A stretch of 64,000 bases of DNA from Paraphoma chrysanthemicola (lineage: Eukaryota; Ascomycota; Dothideomycetes; Pleosporales; Phaeosphaeriaceae). The stretch covers positions 868,001 to 932,000 of the forward strand of contig JAGMWG010000004.1 in NCBI GenBank assembly GCA_020744225.1. Direction: 5' to 3'. Shown one piece after another: positions 1 through 10,013 of this stretch. The position numbers and the translations under genes are program-made. A model generated the notes under the pieces. The model was not told the origin of the DNA, searched no databases, and worked only from the letters and a program-made list of their open reading frames with translations. How positions within the stretch are numbered: position 1 is the stretch's first letter; every line of letters starts with the position of its first letter.

Positions 1-499
1 TCTTCAAGATAGAACTAGCAGTAGCATCAAACCACAACTGTACATAGGTAGCACCAACACCGAATTTGGCACTCACAATGAGTCGCGGCGGCCAAATCCA
101 GCTTACTCCAGATTTCAAGCAAAGTTCATTCGTTCCCATCAAGAACCACGAGCAAGAATATCAGCCACTGACAAATACAGTTAGACTGTACCCGCACCCG
201 CTCGAAGGAACTCAGCCCATGCTACTGGTTCTCAGCCCGGTTTACTGAGGCTTAACATAAGTGTGGCTAAACGTCCCACTTTAGATTAGCGCATGCTGCG
301 CCCATGGCAGTGCTCATAACCGCAATCAGTCTATTTCCAGCACAATTTCTAGCACACCTGGGTAGTCGACGGATAGTATATGAAGAGCTTTGGATAGCGA
401 CCAAACGAACTCATCACTCCTGCATCATCTTCCACTTCTTCCTTAACAGTCTTGAAAGCTTCATTCTTCAACCATTCATATTTCGTATCGTTCATCACC
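1..499. other. Intergenic, left edge
   Basis: No convincing gene. A 60-codon open frame at 66-248 has no recognisable motif and starts at TTG. The last 200 bases are CT/AT-rich and probably hold the promoter and short 5' leader of the secreted-protein gene that starts at 500. Confidence 0.5.
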
Positions 500-1150
500 A
501 TGAAGTCAACTCTCTTTGCATCCATTCTTCTGTTCGCCACCTCAGCTCTCAGCGCTCCAGTATCCCAGGGTACCCCTACTTTTAGCACAAGGGACGATAC
601 TGCGCCAGCACCTTCCAGCCAGCCAACCATCGTATACCCAGACCTTCAGGTCCAGTGGAGGTCCAAAGAGCCGACGAGAAACGGCAAGAACACCAACGAT
701 GGACGCCTTCTCACCAGCCCCTGGGAGAAAATACACACGGCTGTGATCTTTGAGCTTGGCCGACAACCAAACCCCGAAAAACTCAAGGGCAAACAATGCA
801 AACTCGTCTTCCATCTGTCTCAAAACGACTGGGCTGTCAACCAGCTCAGCGATACGCCGCCCAAGTTCGACATCTACCGTCTGACCGGCTGCCTAAACGA
901 CGCGTACAGCTGGAACAACATACTACCTCGAGGCGCTCAGATTGGCACTTTGACGCCCAAGAAGGGGGGTGCTGCGGTGTGGCAGAGCGTGGATATGAAA
1001 GCGGATACTATCGAGCCTCGCATGGGTGATGCGCCTACATTTCCGTGCGAAAAAGCAGAGTACAGCTTTGAGATGATCGCTCACCCGGGTGCAAGTTTCG
1101 GCTGGAATAGCGCCAGTGGAAGTGGATTGAGGCTTGAGATTTCCGGTTGA
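500..1150 (+). CDS. Small secreted But2-C-terminal-domain-like protein
   Basis: Single-exon gene of 216 codons. The first 18 or so residues form a clear signal peptide ending near SALSAP, so the protein is probably secreted or wall-associated. An in-frame ATG at 452 would put a poor extension in front of the signal, so 500 is preferred. After a Ser/Pro/Thr-rich spacer comes a beta-rich domain with three cysteines (KGKQCKL, TGCLND, FPCEK) ending in GSGLRLEIS. This layout resembles the But2 C-terminal-domain secreted proteins common in plant-associated ascomycetes, whose biochemical role is poorly known. Secretion is supported by sequence; the family call is from general similarity and is only moderately sure. 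A candidate effector-sized protein, but nothing shows that function. Confidence 0.72.
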   Translation: MKSTLFASILLFATSALSAPVSQGTPTFSTRDDTAPAPSSQPTIVYPDLQVQWRSKEPTRNGKNTNDGRLLTSPWEKIHTAVIFELGRQPNPEKLKGKQCKLVFHLSQNDWAVNQLSDTPPKFDIYRLTGCLNDAYSWNNILPRGAQIGTLTPKKGGAAVWQSVDMKADTIEPRMGDAPTFPCEKAEYSFEMIAHPGASFGWNSASGSGLRLEISG

Positions 1151-2396
1151 TTGTTTAATGTGAGAGGTGTTTTATTGTTTCTTTTCCTCATCATGCATAG
1201 CGCGGCGTTTTGATTGGTTTCATTGTGTTGCATGCATTTCATTGCGGATAGATAAACTTTTCCTGTTATATCCCGTCGCTGTTATTATCTAGTAGACTAT
1301 GCCTCATTCTCAACAATAACATGTCTGTTCTATACCTGATAACCTTGAAATATCAATACAATCATTACATTCTGTGAAAACTACTACGGTCTGTCTTTTG
1401 CACTATAGATCTGTCTGTCGATCATACACAACGCAATGCTGCGAAGCTATAACCTCGCAGCAGGCCTGCATCTCTACATCTCTACATCCTCGCACATCTA
1501 CCATGGACCGAGCCGCCCCGTTACGCATGCTACTCGTCAGCGCTTTCCGACTCCAGCGCCATAAATTGTATTCACCTGCACCATCACCAGGTCCACGTTT
1601 GGCATGATTTGAATCCGATATTAGAAACCCCGATTCCGGCAACTGATATTGCGAAATCTCAGTCCATTCCCTTATAGCGATAGACTGCTCCACAATAGTC
1701 CATGCCCACCTGGACAATACTGCGCGGCAGTCTTGGCTCTTGCCTGTTTGGGCCGCTAAGAAAGATCGCTGCATCACGTCAAGAAGACAGATCCTTTCCA
1801 CCACTTGCATCTTGTAAGATTGTGTTTTCGAGATATTTCGGGATACTGGATTGATATACCTGGGTAAGGTAAATTGTGCATGTGTCTTGTTTGAGCGTGA
1901 TGCTTGTATTGCTTGGGTGTTTAGAGGCTAGCGGCTAGTACCGCGCAAGGGTCGGATCCCTCATTGTCTGCAATGGTGGTTCGTGTACAGGACTAACCCA
2001 TGTGTCCACGCAGTATAGTTTGCCAGCACGTAATTGCCCAAACGATAATTCCTGATTAGCTCACTTAGATATATTGCAGTCATACGGGCGGTGAGAATAG
2101 TACGACCAAGCCAAGCTACTCAGGGTCTGTCACTCAACTATCTTGAGCTTCCTTTTCGGTTCTACGTCCGACTTAATCGGGAGATAAGGCAGACTAGAGA
2201 TCCATATTTCAAGCTCTGCCAAGATATCTAGTCGCGTGTTTTTAAAGGCCCGTTTCACGATATACCTGCCAAGTTATCACTCGATCCCTGTGCTATATGT
2301 TTCGAGAATCTGTTGATACAAGAAAGAAGTCAGCTACTGTTCTCTTTCCGTGTAAACCAAAATTACTTCAGCTTTTGGTTCTTATTTCGCGCGAAC
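1151..2396. other. Intergenic between secreted protein and trypsin
   Basis: About 1.2 kb without a supportable gene. A 135-codon minus-strand open frame at 1403-1810 lacks motifs or introns and looks accidental. The stretch next to 2397 should contain the trypsin promoter; an AT-rich TTTTTAAAG element lies near 2240. Confidence 0.5.
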
Positions 2397-3309
2397 ATGC
2401 ATGTCAAATCCGTCATTTGTGCCCTCGCGGTACCTGCCCTCACTTTGGGCGCAGCTATACCTCAAGACGATCCTTACAATTGGGATGAGAACTCTTCGGA
2501 TATTGTCGGTGGCGAAGTAGCTGCCCAGGGCGACATTCCTTTCATCGTCAGCCTCCACCAATTCGGAGAGCATATGTGCGGTGGTACTCTGCTCAATGCC
2601 AATACTGTTCTTAGTGCAGCTCATTGCTTTGGTTTTGACGTTGCGTCGTGGAATGTTCGTGCTGGGTCACTCGTACGTGATAATCCCCTTGTGAAGCAAA
2701 AAAACCTGACATGGTTGCTAACTTTCTGATGTAGAACAGGAGTTCTGGCGGGGTTTATGTTAATGTTTCCTCGATCACTGTGCATCCCAATTACATTGAA
2801 ACTGGTACAGACTGGGATGTAGCCATCCTGAAGCTCTCGACTCCGATTACGTTGCAGGCAAACTCCACGTTTGGCTACGCTGCTCTGGCTGCTCCTGGCT
2901 CTGACCCTGTCGAAGGTTCCATCGTGACCGTGGCTGGCTGGTAAGTTGAAAACCTACTACGTTCCTACTGGCCTTACTGTGTACACGACTCTTACTCCTC
3001 CGTAGGGGTGCATTAGCCGAGAGGGCCCCTGGCTCTGAGGTGCTTCGAAAAGTTGAAGTGCCTATTGTGTCACGCGCGACCTGCCGTGAAAACTACTCGG
3101 TCAATCAAATTACCGACCGTATGATCTGCGCTGGTGTCGCTGTTGGTGGGAAGGATTCTTGCCAAGGTGACAGTGGCGGTCCTCTTTTCAGCTCTACGAA
3201 TACCATTCTTGGTATAGTGTCCTGGGGTTTTGGTTGTGCTCGTCCTAACTTGCCTGGCGTATATTCTCACGTTAGTGCCTTCTCAGAATTCATTGCAAGC
3301 AACTTGTAA
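2397..3309 (+). CDS. Secreted trypsin-like serine protease (S1A)
   Basis: Three exons, 2397-2672, 2735-2940 and 3006-3309, join in frame to 261 residues. The 62- and 65-nt introns have GT and AG ends, and the first has a CTAAC branch site. A signal peptide (about residues 1-20) is followed by a short propeptide and the activation site IVGG at 36-39. The catalytic triad is visible: His76 in SAAHC, Asp120 in DWDVA, Ser217 in GDSGGP. Asp211, six residues before the serine, marks trypsin specificity (cleavage after Lys/Arg). The family is extracellular; in plant-pathogenic fungi such trypsins (SNP1/ALP1-like) are secreted into host tissue. ATG 2397 was chosen because it places the signal peptide at the N terminus; the upstream frame from 2313 would bury it. 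Family call very sure, host role inferred. Confidence 0.93.
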
Positions 3310-3882
3310 GGAAGTGCTCAGCGACAGGATAGACACCACACTTAGTTAGTAATACGCGCATATTGTTCGCGCAGATGTCAAGCCTGTAGCATATTGTTAT
3401 TCAGGCGACATGCTTCATGTAGCAAGTGTTGAGAGGCATTTGAGGCAATCACACTTTGCTTGCTCACCGCAGAACCAACGCTTCCCATATCCTGGCTTGT
3501 GGTTGCCACGGTGCTCAGCAACGTCCTCGAAGTTGACTCGTCCATGTCCGGACCTATGTGTGTGACAAGACTGCGCGAGCGAGAATGCGGTCATCGCCTA
3601 CCAGGTTGCGTGTTATTGGAATTCTCTATCCTTTTTCACGTCGCGAGTGCATATCCGAGTCAGGAGGATTGCGTTGGGGATGTGAGGATGAGGGTTGACA
3701 TGTGGGGTCAATCGTAAGCGGCGGATAGTTAGCGTGAAGGCGCGCTAGCGAGAAGCTCGGGTCGTAGCTACCGCGTTCGATTGAAGACTCGAAAAGCGCG
3801 TCACTTCATCACCGTTCGACTTCCGGCGCAGTCCTCTCACCCTTGCTCCTTCCCTCGCTCCTCCCCTCCCGGCCAACATCAC
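3310..3882. other. Intergenic between trypsin and CTNNBL1-like gene
   Basis: No supported gene. The last 100 bases are pyrimidine-rich, typical of a housekeeping promoter or leader for the gene starting at 3883. Confidence 0.45.
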
Positions 3883-5718
3883 ATGATGACAAGCATCGAC
3901 GACCTATTCAAAGGCGCGAACGGCGCGACGAAGCGCAAGTTCGAGAATCCGCGCGGCGCAGACCCGACACAAGCATACAAATCTGTCAAGCTGAGCGCAG
4001 GCAGTGATGTCAAGCAGACGGCGACGGTAGAAGATGAGGACGACGATGAAGAGGCAGGCCCTTCATTACCGCCAGATTTCGATGAGGATGAACCGGGCGA
4101 CGACGATGAAGGACGCTTCTTTGGCGGCGGACTGGACGAGGACGCCAAGGATGCTATGGATTACCTGGAGGCGCAAGACGGGGAGGAGGCCATCGTGGAC
4201 GAGAAATACGACGTCCCGTGGTTGCGGAAGCTGTGTTTGAGTTTTGAGAAGAAGTTCAACAAGAACGCATCGTTGCGCGCAAAGTACGAGGACGACCCGA
4301 CCAAGTTCATGGATTCAGAAGGCGATCTGGACGAGGCGATCAAGAGCTTCAGCACACTCTCGGAGCACCCCGAGCTGTACGAGGAGTTTGCGAAAAACAC
4401 CGCGGCCTCAAAGTTGGTCGAACTGCTTGCGCACGAGAACACGGACGTCGCCATCGCCGCGATTGAGATGATATCAGAGCTTACAGACGAGGACGTGGCA
4501 GGAGAGCAGGAGCAGTGGGACGCCCTGGTGGCGGCCTTTTCCGAGGCAGATCTGCTCGGCCTGCTCATATCAAACTTCTCTCGCTTCGACGAGTCCGACG
4601 CGGCGGATGCATCTGGCGTCTACCACTCCCTAAGTGTCATAGAGAACCTCCTTTCGCAGCCCTCGAATACAGACGTAGTAGGCCAGCAAAGCGCACTTCT
4701 CAAATGGCTGCTGGGCCGAATACAGAAGCCCGAGAAACCGACCACCCAGAACAAGCAGTACGCATCCGAGATCCTCTCCATCCTCACGCAGTCCTCGCGA
4801 CCGAATCGAACGCGCATAGCCGAAGCAAATGGCGTCGATGCATTCCTCACGAGTCTTGCGCCATACCGAAGAGACGACCCGGAGAAGGACAGCGATGAGG
4901 AGGAATACATGGAGAATCTGTTCAATTGTCTATCCTCGATAGTAGAAGAGCCAGTAGGCAAGGCAAGATTTCTCGAGGCAGAGGGAATAGAGCTGTGTCT
5001 GCTCCTCGTGCGCGACGGCAAGACCAGCAAGAGTCGAGCATTGAAAGTCCTAGACCACGCATGCGGTTATGCTGAGGACATTCCACAAGACACAGCCCAA
5101 AGCAATGGCGCCACTTCAAAAGGAAAAGAACCACAACCTTCAGACGAACCTGTGCCGAACAGCGCCATCGCCGTCTGCGACAAGCTCGTCGAATCCCGCG
5201 GCCTCAAACCCCTCTTCAGCACGTTTATGAAAACCAAGAAACACGACCCCGAACAAACAGAACACATCCTCGGCATATTCGCATCTCTCCTACGCTCTCT
5301 CCCCGGCAACTCCGACGCCCGCTTCCGCCTCCTCGCCAAATTCCTCGAAAAAGACTACGAGAAAATCACAAAACTCGTTACGCTTCGACGAGACTACGCC
5401 GCCCGCGTCGCTGCATTCGATGACAAGCTCGCCACGCGGAAACGTGGTCTAAGTAAACAAGAACAAGCGGAATTGGATCTGGAAAATGTGCCGACGAGAA
5501 TGAGCGAGGGATTGTATTGCCTAGAACGCATCGATGCGATATTAGCGTGGCTAGTCGCTGAAGATGATGGCGCGAAGGACGCGATTGTGAAAGCGTTGGC
5601 AGAGAGGGATGAGGGGTTAGCAGACGTAAAGAAGACACTAAAAGCGCAGCTAGATGGGGATCTAGCTGTCGAAGCAGCCGAGCGGGAAATGTTAGAGACA
5701 TTAGTTGGATTCTTATAA
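3883..5718 (+). CDS. ctnnbl1: Beta-catenin-like protein 1 (CTNNBL1) homologue
   Basis: Intronless gene of 611 codons. The start is ATG 3883 (or 3886), giving MTSIDDLFKG; the frame upstream has only a TTG. An N-terminal charged region with a Lys-rich patch and a strongly acidic stretch (roughly residues 45-100) is followed by the conserved CTNNBL1 block containing WLRKLCLSFEKKFNKNASLR and KYEDDPTKFMDSE, then alpha-helical armadillo-type repeats to the C terminus. Length matches fungal family members. In animals and fission yeast CTNNBL1 is a nuclear ARM-fold protein associated with the Prp19/CDC5L spliceosome complex and binds nuclear localisation signals. That role is carried over from the family; the family identity itself is clear from the sequence. 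Confidence 0.92.
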   Translation: MMTSIDDLFKGANGATKRKFENPRGADPTQAYKSVKLSAGSDVKQTATVEDEDDDEEAGPSLPPDFDEDEPGDDDEGRFFGGGLDEDAKDAMDYLEAQDGEEAIVDEKYDVPWLRKLCLSFEKKFNKNASLRAKYEDDPTKFMDSEGDLDEAIKSFSTLSEHPELYEEFAKNTAASKLVELLAHENTDVAIAAIEMISELTDEDVAGEQEQWDALVAAFSEADLLGLLISNFSRFDESDAADASGVYHSLSVIENLLSQPSNTDVVGQQSALLKWLLGRIQKPEKPTTQNKQYASEILSILTQSSRPNRTRIAEANGVDAFLTSLAPYRRDDPEKDSDEEEYMENLFNCLSSIVEEPVGKARFLEAEGIELCLLLVRDGKTSKSRALKVLDHACGYAEDIPQDTAQSNGATSKGKEPQPSDEPVPNSAIAVCDKLVESRGLKPLFSTFMKTKKHDPEQTEHILGIFASLLRSLPGNSDARFRLLAKFLEKDYEKITKLVTLRRDYAARVAAFDDKLATRKRGLSKQEQAELDLENVPTRMSEGLYCLERIDAILAWLVAEDDGAKDAIVKALAERDEGLADVKKTLKAQLDGDLAVEAAEREMLETLVGFL

Positions 5719-5865
5719 CCATGCTGTTTAGCCTCTTCAGCAGCATATGCACAATGTACAACAATTCCAACCATTGCAAAAAACTTTGCTGTACATTATT
5801 ATCTACATAACATTCACGATTTCATTACACATATCCACTTGCATTCGATGGCTCGCTACCACCAT

Positions 5866-7424
5866 CTACTCCTCCGGCGGGTACACGACAATGCGATCAA
5901 TATCCGCACCCCGGTACGTCTGGTTATTAAACAGCCCTCCGATAGTAATAGTATTATGCGTGCCATTCTCCAAATTCAGCAACAGCGGGGTGCTCAGAAT
6001 GATGCCCTTGTGCGTATCGCGCTGGTACATTGTGCTCAGTTCCTCGGTCTTGTTGTTGACGATGACGCTCGCAATGCGACGCAGCTGCCATGTGCCGCCA
6101 ATGCGATCGGGCGTGCCGCCCGGCTGGTCGCCGAAGCCCATGTCGTCTGTGTTTTGGTAGTAGAAGGAGACCCATTGTGGCTTGCCTGTGCCGGCGATGT
6201 TGTGGAATGTGACTTTGCTGTCGTTGCCGTTGATGCCGGTGGCGATGACGTGGTGGCTGGCGAAATTGGCTTCTTGGTGGAAGGCATTGCCTGTGGTGGT
6301 GGCGTTGCGCGAGTAGTATGTGGTGCCGTTGATGGGCGTGACTTCGCCGGTCTTGACGTCGAGGTCGTAGATGTCGTGCCATTCTATCTCCAGCGATTTG
6401 CCTTCTTCGTCAATGCAGATTGGGAGCCAGATGTAGCGCGATTCCCATAGAGAGATGGAGTCCCATTGGTCGCCGAGGTAGAGGTATGTCGTTTGCTTGG
6501 TTCCGTTGATGCGTAGAGAGAAGCCGGATTGTGAGTTGAATGAGCGTGTGTTGAGGGGCGAGACGATGAAGGGTTGGGACCAGGGTCCAGCGAGATTGTC
6601 GGCGCGGAAAGCGACGACATCTAATATCTGTTAGCTGCAGCTTTTTGCGTTGGCGGACTTGTACTCACTGTTTGGCCTGTAACCTGTCTTGTGGCTCATG
6701 AGGGCAAAGTAGCTCTTGTCGGTCTGGATAATCGTAGGTGCCTCCAGATCGTACTTGTCGAATCGGTGGATGACTTTATCGAGTGCGGTGATATTCTCAT
6801 TGTACGATGTCAAATACACATCGCGTCCTTCCCGTCGGTCACCGTTCGAGTAGAGCGCATATGTGCGTCCGTCTTTTTGATCCGTGAACATGCCAAAGTC
6901 CTGGGACCAGTTGCCCAAAGGCAGCGTCGCATCTACGAAGCTGTATGGTCCAGTGATATTGTCGGCTTCCGCGAAGCCTTGCAATAGCCATCCATATGTG
7001 GAGTTGTCGGCATGCCACCACATCTATTGTGGTAAGCCATAATATCAAGCATACCTGTAAACAGACTTACATGGTACTTTCCAGTGCCTTCGCTATAAGC
7101 AACCTTCGGTCTCTGGATGATATGATGGGTGTCGATGTATGGATGACCTGGAATTGGCTCAAGAGCAAGGCCGTGAGGCTCCCAAGTGACCAGATCATCT
7201 GAGCTGTACACTGAGATGCCACCACCTTCAACCTGACCCTGAATCTTGTACTCGCCAAACCAAAAGAACTTTCCAGTCTCTTGGTCGACTGTCACACCAC
7301 CGGCGTGTGCGTTAACGAGGTCGCCCTTGGTGTCTCTCCATCGACCACCAGGAACGATCCACTTCGCATTTGATAGGGTCGCTGCAGCTAGCAGGAGCTG
7401 GTAGGATATCGTGCGGAAACCCAT
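5866..7424 (-). CDS. Secreted GH43 (exo-beta-1,3-galactanase-like) with CBM35-like C-terminus
   Basis: Three exons on the minus strand (7424-7071, 7023-6669, 6620-5866) join to 487 residues. Introns are 47 and 48 nt, GT..AG. The signal peptide (about residues 1-18) ends near LSNA. The N-terminal half has the five-bladed GH43 look: WIVPGGRWRDTKG, VNAHAGGVT, FFWFGEYK and, across the first splice, GKYHMWWHADNS. This pattern is most like the GH43_24 branch, exo-beta-1,3-galactanases that trim arabinogalactan side chains. The last 140 or so residues (from AFHQEANFASHHV to DIDRIVVYPPEE) look like a CBM35-type carbohydrate-binding module, which accompanies known fungal GH43_24 enzymes. Several N-x-S/T sites fit a secreted glycoprotein. 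GH43 call sure; subfamily and CBM family probable. Confidence 0.88.
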
Positions 7425-8366
7425 TGCGTCGGAATGAGGAGTGAGGTTCGAACGACCGGGGACACTGCATCGTGGTCGACATATTTTATATATTGCCTGC
7501 AAGCATGGGTGCATGGGTGCTTCGGTCAGCCAAGCCGGTTCCGGGGTTCATTCGCCCGAATCCCCAGGAACTGGTGCTACGAAGATCTGTGTGCGGGGCT
7601 CCAGATTACTCGAACAGGGAATCATCGTCATGCGAGCGCACGTTACTCCAGGTTCCTGGGCGACGCCATACCGCTTGTTGGCATGATCCATGGAGGCGCT
7701 GGAAATGCCAAGAAGCTGCACAGTGTGCCTAAGATGAGTAGCTGCAGCCATGGTCAAGCGAAGCGCGAGCGCTACTTCATGGAGCAGTTGTTCCGGAAAA
7801 ACTCCAGGTTCTGCTCTTATAACAGTGATCGCCAAGATTAGAAGAACAAGCGGGTGGACGGAAGCTGGCAGAGTTGCGGAGGAATGCCCTCGGTCGTCAA
7901 CATCATTGTGCTTGTGATATTAGCGTCATGGCCTGTGCTTGCTACCCAGCCGACACGGCCAACCTCCACCTCCGCACTTTTGCTTGCTGTACCAAGTACC
8001 AAACGCACTGTTCCCGTTCGAACAAATGGCAAGCTCAAATTTATTGCGTGCATAGCGATGTGAGCGTGTATGCTCGATTTTCAACGCAAACAATGCAGCT
8101 ATGCAGCGCCCCAAGCTGACAACGCGAAGAACGATCAAATCTTGGAACCTGAGTAGAATCTCTTCACGTACATCACATCGTTGTCTATTATATGGCATCC
8201 ATCTCGCTGGTATACTCATAAATTTTTTGATTGTTTGTATTCAGTCAATCTCTCGGAATTCAGAAACGGCGGTGCGATGAAAGTCATCCAAGAAAGGACC
8301 TGCAGAAGCACCGCCGGGTCGATGGCGTATATGCCCATATCTCATCGGGTACATCTTTCCCAGCGG
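7425..8366. other. Intergenic
   Basis: Apart from the TATA-like element near 7490 nothing gene-like is seen. Several 60-135-codon open frames overlap each other on both strands without motifs. Confidence 0.45.
7482..7493 (-). promoter_or_regulatory. TATA-like element of the GH43 gene
   Basis: The minus strand reads TATATAAAATAT about 60 bases upstream of the GH43 start codon at 7424. Position and sequence fit a fungal core promoter; function not tested. Confidence 0.4.
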
Positions 8367-9559
8367 TCAGATATATGCTGTTCTACCGGCCCCGGTACCC
8401 CTCTTATTCCGGGCACTTTTCTGCGTTCCTTTCTGCGATCTAAGCGCACGCATCAGCTCCTCGTCTTCCGTCTCTTTCTTCGCTAGTTCCTCGGCCTTCG
8501 TGCGTGCCAAAGCTCGCGCCTTGGCTGTCTCCTTCTTCTTTATCTCTTTCTTCTCTTTCTTTCGCGGTGGACCAGATATGAGGCTTACTGCGGCTTGATT
8601 CTGATAGCCATCTTGAGGTTGGAGAGTTGTCGAAGATGGATTGGTTGGGCTCCCATTCTCGACTTCTTCTTCTTCATCTTCAACACCGGCCGCACCGGGA
8701 TAGAGCTGCCCGTGGAGCCACTCTTCTGTCGGGATAGCTACCTCCTGCGTCTCGGCGCACAGGAATCTAGGCCGGCGTACTCGTTGAGCTCGCCCAGACC
8801 CATAGCTGCGTCATTTGGACTACCGAAAAGCTCATTGTATAGCCACAGTGGCGTGGCAACAAGTCTCGTCTCCTCTGATGGGACGGCGCGGACTTGGACT
8901 GCAAGCTCTCCTGCTTCCCGCACCTCAGATTTGGATAGATGGCGCGTCATTTCCTCGGTTGGTAGAGGGGCTGTGGTACTCTCGGCCAGGATATTTGTCC
9001 CATCTCGCATCAGATCTGCAATTTCTGCGTCTCGTCTCCGCAGGTACTCTTCTCTATCATGCCGCGCATGCATCGTCTGCCTCCGATGTCCAGTCATGCC
9101 TAGTCGTTTGTGCATGGCTTCGCGCTTCTCGGCCTCATATGCTATCTCTGCTTCGTGTTGGGCCCTGAAGCCCTCCAGTCGCTTCTTCCATACGATTGGG
9201 AAATTGTGTCGGCCATTGCGAGCGTCTTTGATATTGACGTTGTAGCCATCTGTGTAGTGGTGTTCTGCACAACCCTGAGGCGAGAGCACAGCGAAGCGCT
9301 CGCCGTGTATGGTTACTTCATTGAATGTGGTCGAAGTATGGTCCCGATCAACTACCGGAGCAAGACAGAACGCGAAATGCCCTCTCAGTATGCATTTGCG
9401 CGAAGGCGCTTTGCCACCGCATTCTGGATCCTCGCAATGATGTGTGCGACTCATGGACATCCCCGTCCGTATGTTGCGGCTCAGGTGGGTGTTCTTGTTA
9501 AGGAGAGGTCCATACGCCTCGTCCAAATCGATCTCGCTTCCTCGTAAGTATCTCGGCAT
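8367..9559 (-). CDS. Hypothetical charged protein, frame broken near 8745
   Basis: From ATG 9559 a 273-codon frame runs to a stop at 8738. It contains a Cys/His patch (residues about 35-60), a long helical Arg/Glu/Ala-rich segment (KRLEGFRAQHEAEIAYEAEK and onward) and ends LGELNEYAGLDSCAPRRRR. Immediately past this point a different frame reads AETQEVAIPTEEWLHGQL, an acidic run EDEEEEVE, then a lysine-rich helical tail (PPRKKEKKEIKKKE ...) to a stop at 8367-8369. The join reads smoothly if two bases in the GCGCC run are skipped (DSCA|ETQEV). A 62-nt intron with a weak GTCTGG donor is the alternative. I do not recognise the family. The basic tail could be a nuclear localisation signal. The N-terminal 8738-9559 part is the safer call. 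Confidence 0.5.
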
Positions 9560-10013
9560 GTTGGGTTGATTGGTCTTCGTTAGGTTGAGGGCGGTTTGCG
9601 ATCAGGAGATACATTTTGCATATTGCTGACTTGAATAAATCTACGGAAGCGACACGGCTGTGCTACACGCGGCGTGAAAGTTGACCGTTTGCTCGAATCT
9701 CACGTGGTTAATTCACAGCCACGTAGACAGTCAGCGCACAATGTGGCCCTTGCTAATAATTATCGCGCAACGTCGACCAATCTAGTCCGCGTACCTCTTC
9801 TCCAGAGGTCCAACATCAACTCCTTCATTTGCTACAGTCAACAGTGCCCGCCGGACAGAACGTTCATCCCAAACTAAAGAATTCAACCGGCATGCTCGGT
9901 CTTCGCAAGCTACTCGGACTGCTGGGGCGATCGAAGCAGCGCGAATATGATTGTGAACGTGCGCAGCTTTCCCCACTCCTTCCCTTGTCCTCGGTCACAG
10001 AATTGTCGCAAGG
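9560..10013. other. Intergenic, divergent promoter region
   Basis: Lies between the minus-strand hypothetical gene and the plus-strand kinase-like locus. No gene recognised. Small open frames on both strands are motif-free. Confidence 0.4.

Noticed and set aside
1403..1810. 135-codon minus-strand frame
   Set aside because: No motif, signal peptide or intron pattern.
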